DNA from: Mangifera indica | Lineage: Eukaryota > Streptophyta > Magnoliopsida > Sapindales > Anacardiaceae | Direction: 5' to 3' | Length of the DNA stretch: 64,000 nucleotides | Assembly: GCF_011075055.1 (NCBI RefSeq) | Contig: NC_058143.1 | Coordinates: 18,550,930 to 18,614,929, forward strand | Shown: in pieces, positions 62,381 through 64,000 of the stretch | Numbering within the stretch: the first letter of the stretch is position 1 | How the letters are laid out: every line of letters starts with the position of its first letter | Notes under the pieces: generated by a model | What the model was told of the DNA's origin: nothing | Database searches by the model: none | The model's input: only the letters and a program-made list of their open reading frames with translations | Made by a program: the position numbers and the translations under genes

Positions 62381-62859
62381 TGGTAACATTTGTATGATAA
62401 AATAAAATTTTAAAATTATAATATATTTTCAAAATATATCAATGACAGTTAGAATGTATTAACCTAATAGTTGAATCGTAATTTAAAACTATTTACATTA
62501 GTTTAATCCAAGTCAATCAAATTATAGTAACTAAAACAAGTTTTAACTATTTAATATATCAGATTTGAGATCAATTCTCAATTATATCAATTAGTCTAAG
62601 TTTTAAAAGCTCGAATTAATTGCATTTCGAACTTCATTGAAAAATAATCCAACTCAAATAGTAAACGCAAACTAAACTTGATTTTGGTAATGCTTTTAAT
62701 TTAAATTAGTACTTGGTTTATACATATGTTACATGAAATAATACTTATAGATAATATTAAGTCAAAAATAGAATTTTAATTATAAGTTCAAACACAACTT
62801 ACAAGTTGTTATCCAAATTCCCTCAATAATAAAACTATGTACATTGAGTTTTAAATATC

Positions 62860-62990
62860 TAATTGAGTATTTAAATAATTTGTTATTATGTGAGTAATTT
62901 ATTTTGAATTAAGAGTAAAATAATATTTAATTATATAATGATATTTAATCATACGATAATATATTATTTAAATAATTAATTAAATACTGA
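62860..62990. repeat. Dispersed AT-rich palindromic repeat
   Basis: TAATTTGTTATTATGTGAGT on the left mirrors AATCATACGATAATATATTA on the right, with the AT-rich core between. Bounded by ATCTAATTGAGTATTTAAAT-like words on both sides, which may be the element's outer ends. Confidence 0.55.
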
Positions 62991-63203
62991 AAAATAGGTG
63001 TATCGAACAGTGCTCTTTCTCTCCTATGCACCACTGGATTAGTGGGACTGGCAATTTGTTGGGCCACTTAAGAGGCAAATGCTCTTAAAATGGGCCTTAG
63101 TTGAACAAAATTCTGTTAATTAGTTATCCAGGCTGTTCCCGCTCAAAAATAACGATTTAATCCAATCGGAAACCTCCACGTTTCCTCCTGGCAATATCAC
63201 CTC

Positions 63204-63210
63204 TATATAA
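63204..63210 (+). promoter_or_regulatory. Probable TATA box of the Alba gene
   Basis: TATATAA about 105 bases before the ATG at 63313, with a purine-rich leader (AGAGAAAGAAACAGAAAGAG-type) between. Confidence 0.55.
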
Positions 63211-63312
63211 ATGCGCCTCACCAAAGAAAATCTCAACAACATTTCCCGCTATTTCCCAGCATTCTACAAAGAGAAAGAAACAGAAAGAGAAGAAAAGAGA
63301 GAGTTCTTAACA

Positions 63313-64000
63313 ATGGAGTCAAGAACCAAGGTTGTTTCAGAGAATGTTGACCTCAAACAAGAGGAAGCCGAGAACAAAAACAAGAGCAAGAATAACAATG
63401 GGAAGAAAGAGGCAGCCGTTACTCCTGTTAATCCTGCTAATGGCGAAGTAATTGGTGCTGCCGTTGCTGCTGTTACTACTGATGACTCTTCAGCTCATAT
63501 CAAGAAGAAGAAGAACAGGGAGAAGAAGAGCAACACTCGCATTCAAGTCTCCAATACCAAGAAACCCTTCATTTTCTACCTCAATCTTGCCAAGGTGTCT
63601 GCATATGTTCTTGTGTTTTTCCTTTAATCAAGAATCTGTGGTTTCCCTGTGTTTCTTCATTAGCTATATGTTTTAACATTATTCCTCTTAATTTTGATCT
63701 GCATTTTTCTCTGAATCTTGCTTAGTGCTCCTTGTTACAATTGTATGGCTTTCGTTATTGATGCATAGAGTATTTCCAGCTGCAAATGTGTTCTAACTCT
63801 TGATTTGGTTTTTAGGGCATAATCTTTCTGACTAAATTGCTGTGGAAGTTTAGCTTCAAGTACATGGCTCTAGTCTATTATTCACCTAATACTTAATATT
63901 ACTAAATTAAGTATAAATGACATTACATGTGGAGATTTTATAATTTTCTTGATGGGGTTTTTTTAATCTTATCAATCTGTGTTGCAGAGTTACCTACAGC
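63313..64000 (+). CDS. Alba-domain DNA/RNA-binding protein (5' part)
   Basis: Start of a gene for an Alba-family nucleic-acid-binding protein, cut by the window edge. Exon 1 is 63313-63594 (94 codons); intron 63595-63987 ends in TTGCAG; exon 2 begins at 63988 with AGTTACCTACAGC. Residues about 77-94 read RIQVSNTKKPFIFYLNLAK, the characteristic start of the plant Alba domain, continued by S-Y-L-Q after the junction, as expected for the first helix. The preceding 76 residues are Lys-, Asn- and Ala-rich, with a basic KKKKNREKKSN segment that could act in nuclear localisation or RNA binding. That is a longer N-terminal extension than the short plant Alba proteins I know. Junctions are GT-AG. The domain assignment rests on about 23 residues. 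Confidence 0.8.

Larger units (their letters stand above)
59700..63203. other. AT-rich intergenic DNA right of the WVD2-like gene
   Basis: About 3.5 kb with no supported gene. It holds several AT-rich repeats, an (ATTA)n run near 60536-60559, a long TA/AG microsatellite, and a 39-bp tandem duplication. It includes the promoters of the two flanking, divergently transcribed genes. Confidence 0.55.

Noticed and set aside
1..64000. CRISPR arrays, rRNA or tRNA genes, riboswitches
   Set aside because: No spaced direct repeats, no A/B-box cloverleaf candidates and no rRNA-like segments were noticed on either strand; a tRNAscan or Infernal run would settle this.

Overview
This is plant nuclear DNA, most likely from a eudicot. 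It is AT-rich, its genes are split by many short GT-AG introns, the encoded proteins are plant-specific or plant-type (MRS2/MGT magnesium transporters, three-CRM-domain chloroplast splicing factors, TZP, a WVD2-like TPX2 protein) and there is a MIR166 hairpin. I cannot name the species from sequence alone. Gene models were built by hand from open frames, splice junctions and phase bookkeeping, and by comparing the duplicated copies. All coding totals are multiples of three.

Layout. 1-11068: two tandem copies of an 11-exon MRS2-type Mg2+ transporter gene (+), each about 6.3 kb from start to start. Between them lie a relic of a P-type Ca2+-ATPase (ACA type) and a short orphan C-terminal coding fragment. 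13307-24346: two tandem copies of a 9-exon gene for a chloroplast-targeted CFM3-like CRM-domain protein (+), again about 6.3 kb apart. 25360-26179: a non-autonomous Mutator-like element. 27036-28649 (-): cytosolic ribosomal protein S15 (uS19). 30441-31134 (+): linker histone H1. 31378-34563 (-): a P-loop protein with a zeta-toxin-type kinase domain. 36292-37137: a second Mutator-like element with a perfect 9-bp target duplication. 38566-42780 (-): TZP-like tandem zinc knuckle/PLUS3 protein, with a broken partial copy just past its 3' end. 45483-49140 (-): membrane-anchored START-domain protein. 52705-52779 (-): MIR166 hairpin. 55336-57406 (-): WVD2-like TPX2-domain protein with a 2.2-kb 5'UTR intron. 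63313-64000 (+): 5' part of an Alba-domain nucleic-acid-binding protein, running off the window.

The genes do not form one pathway; this is ordinary mixed plant gene space. Links between them are loose: RPS15 and H1 both carry growth-associated promoter motifs, CFM3 acts in plastid RNA splicing, TZP in light signalling and miR166 on HD-ZIP III mRNAs. The main structural themes are recent local tandem duplication (MRS2, CFM3, partial TZP), two related Mutator-like elements with GC-rich cores, and a dispersed family of roughly 100-bp AT-rich palindromic repeats present at ten or more places. I found no CRISPR array, no prokaryote-like operon, no tRNA or rRNA gene, and nothing I would call a new biological system.
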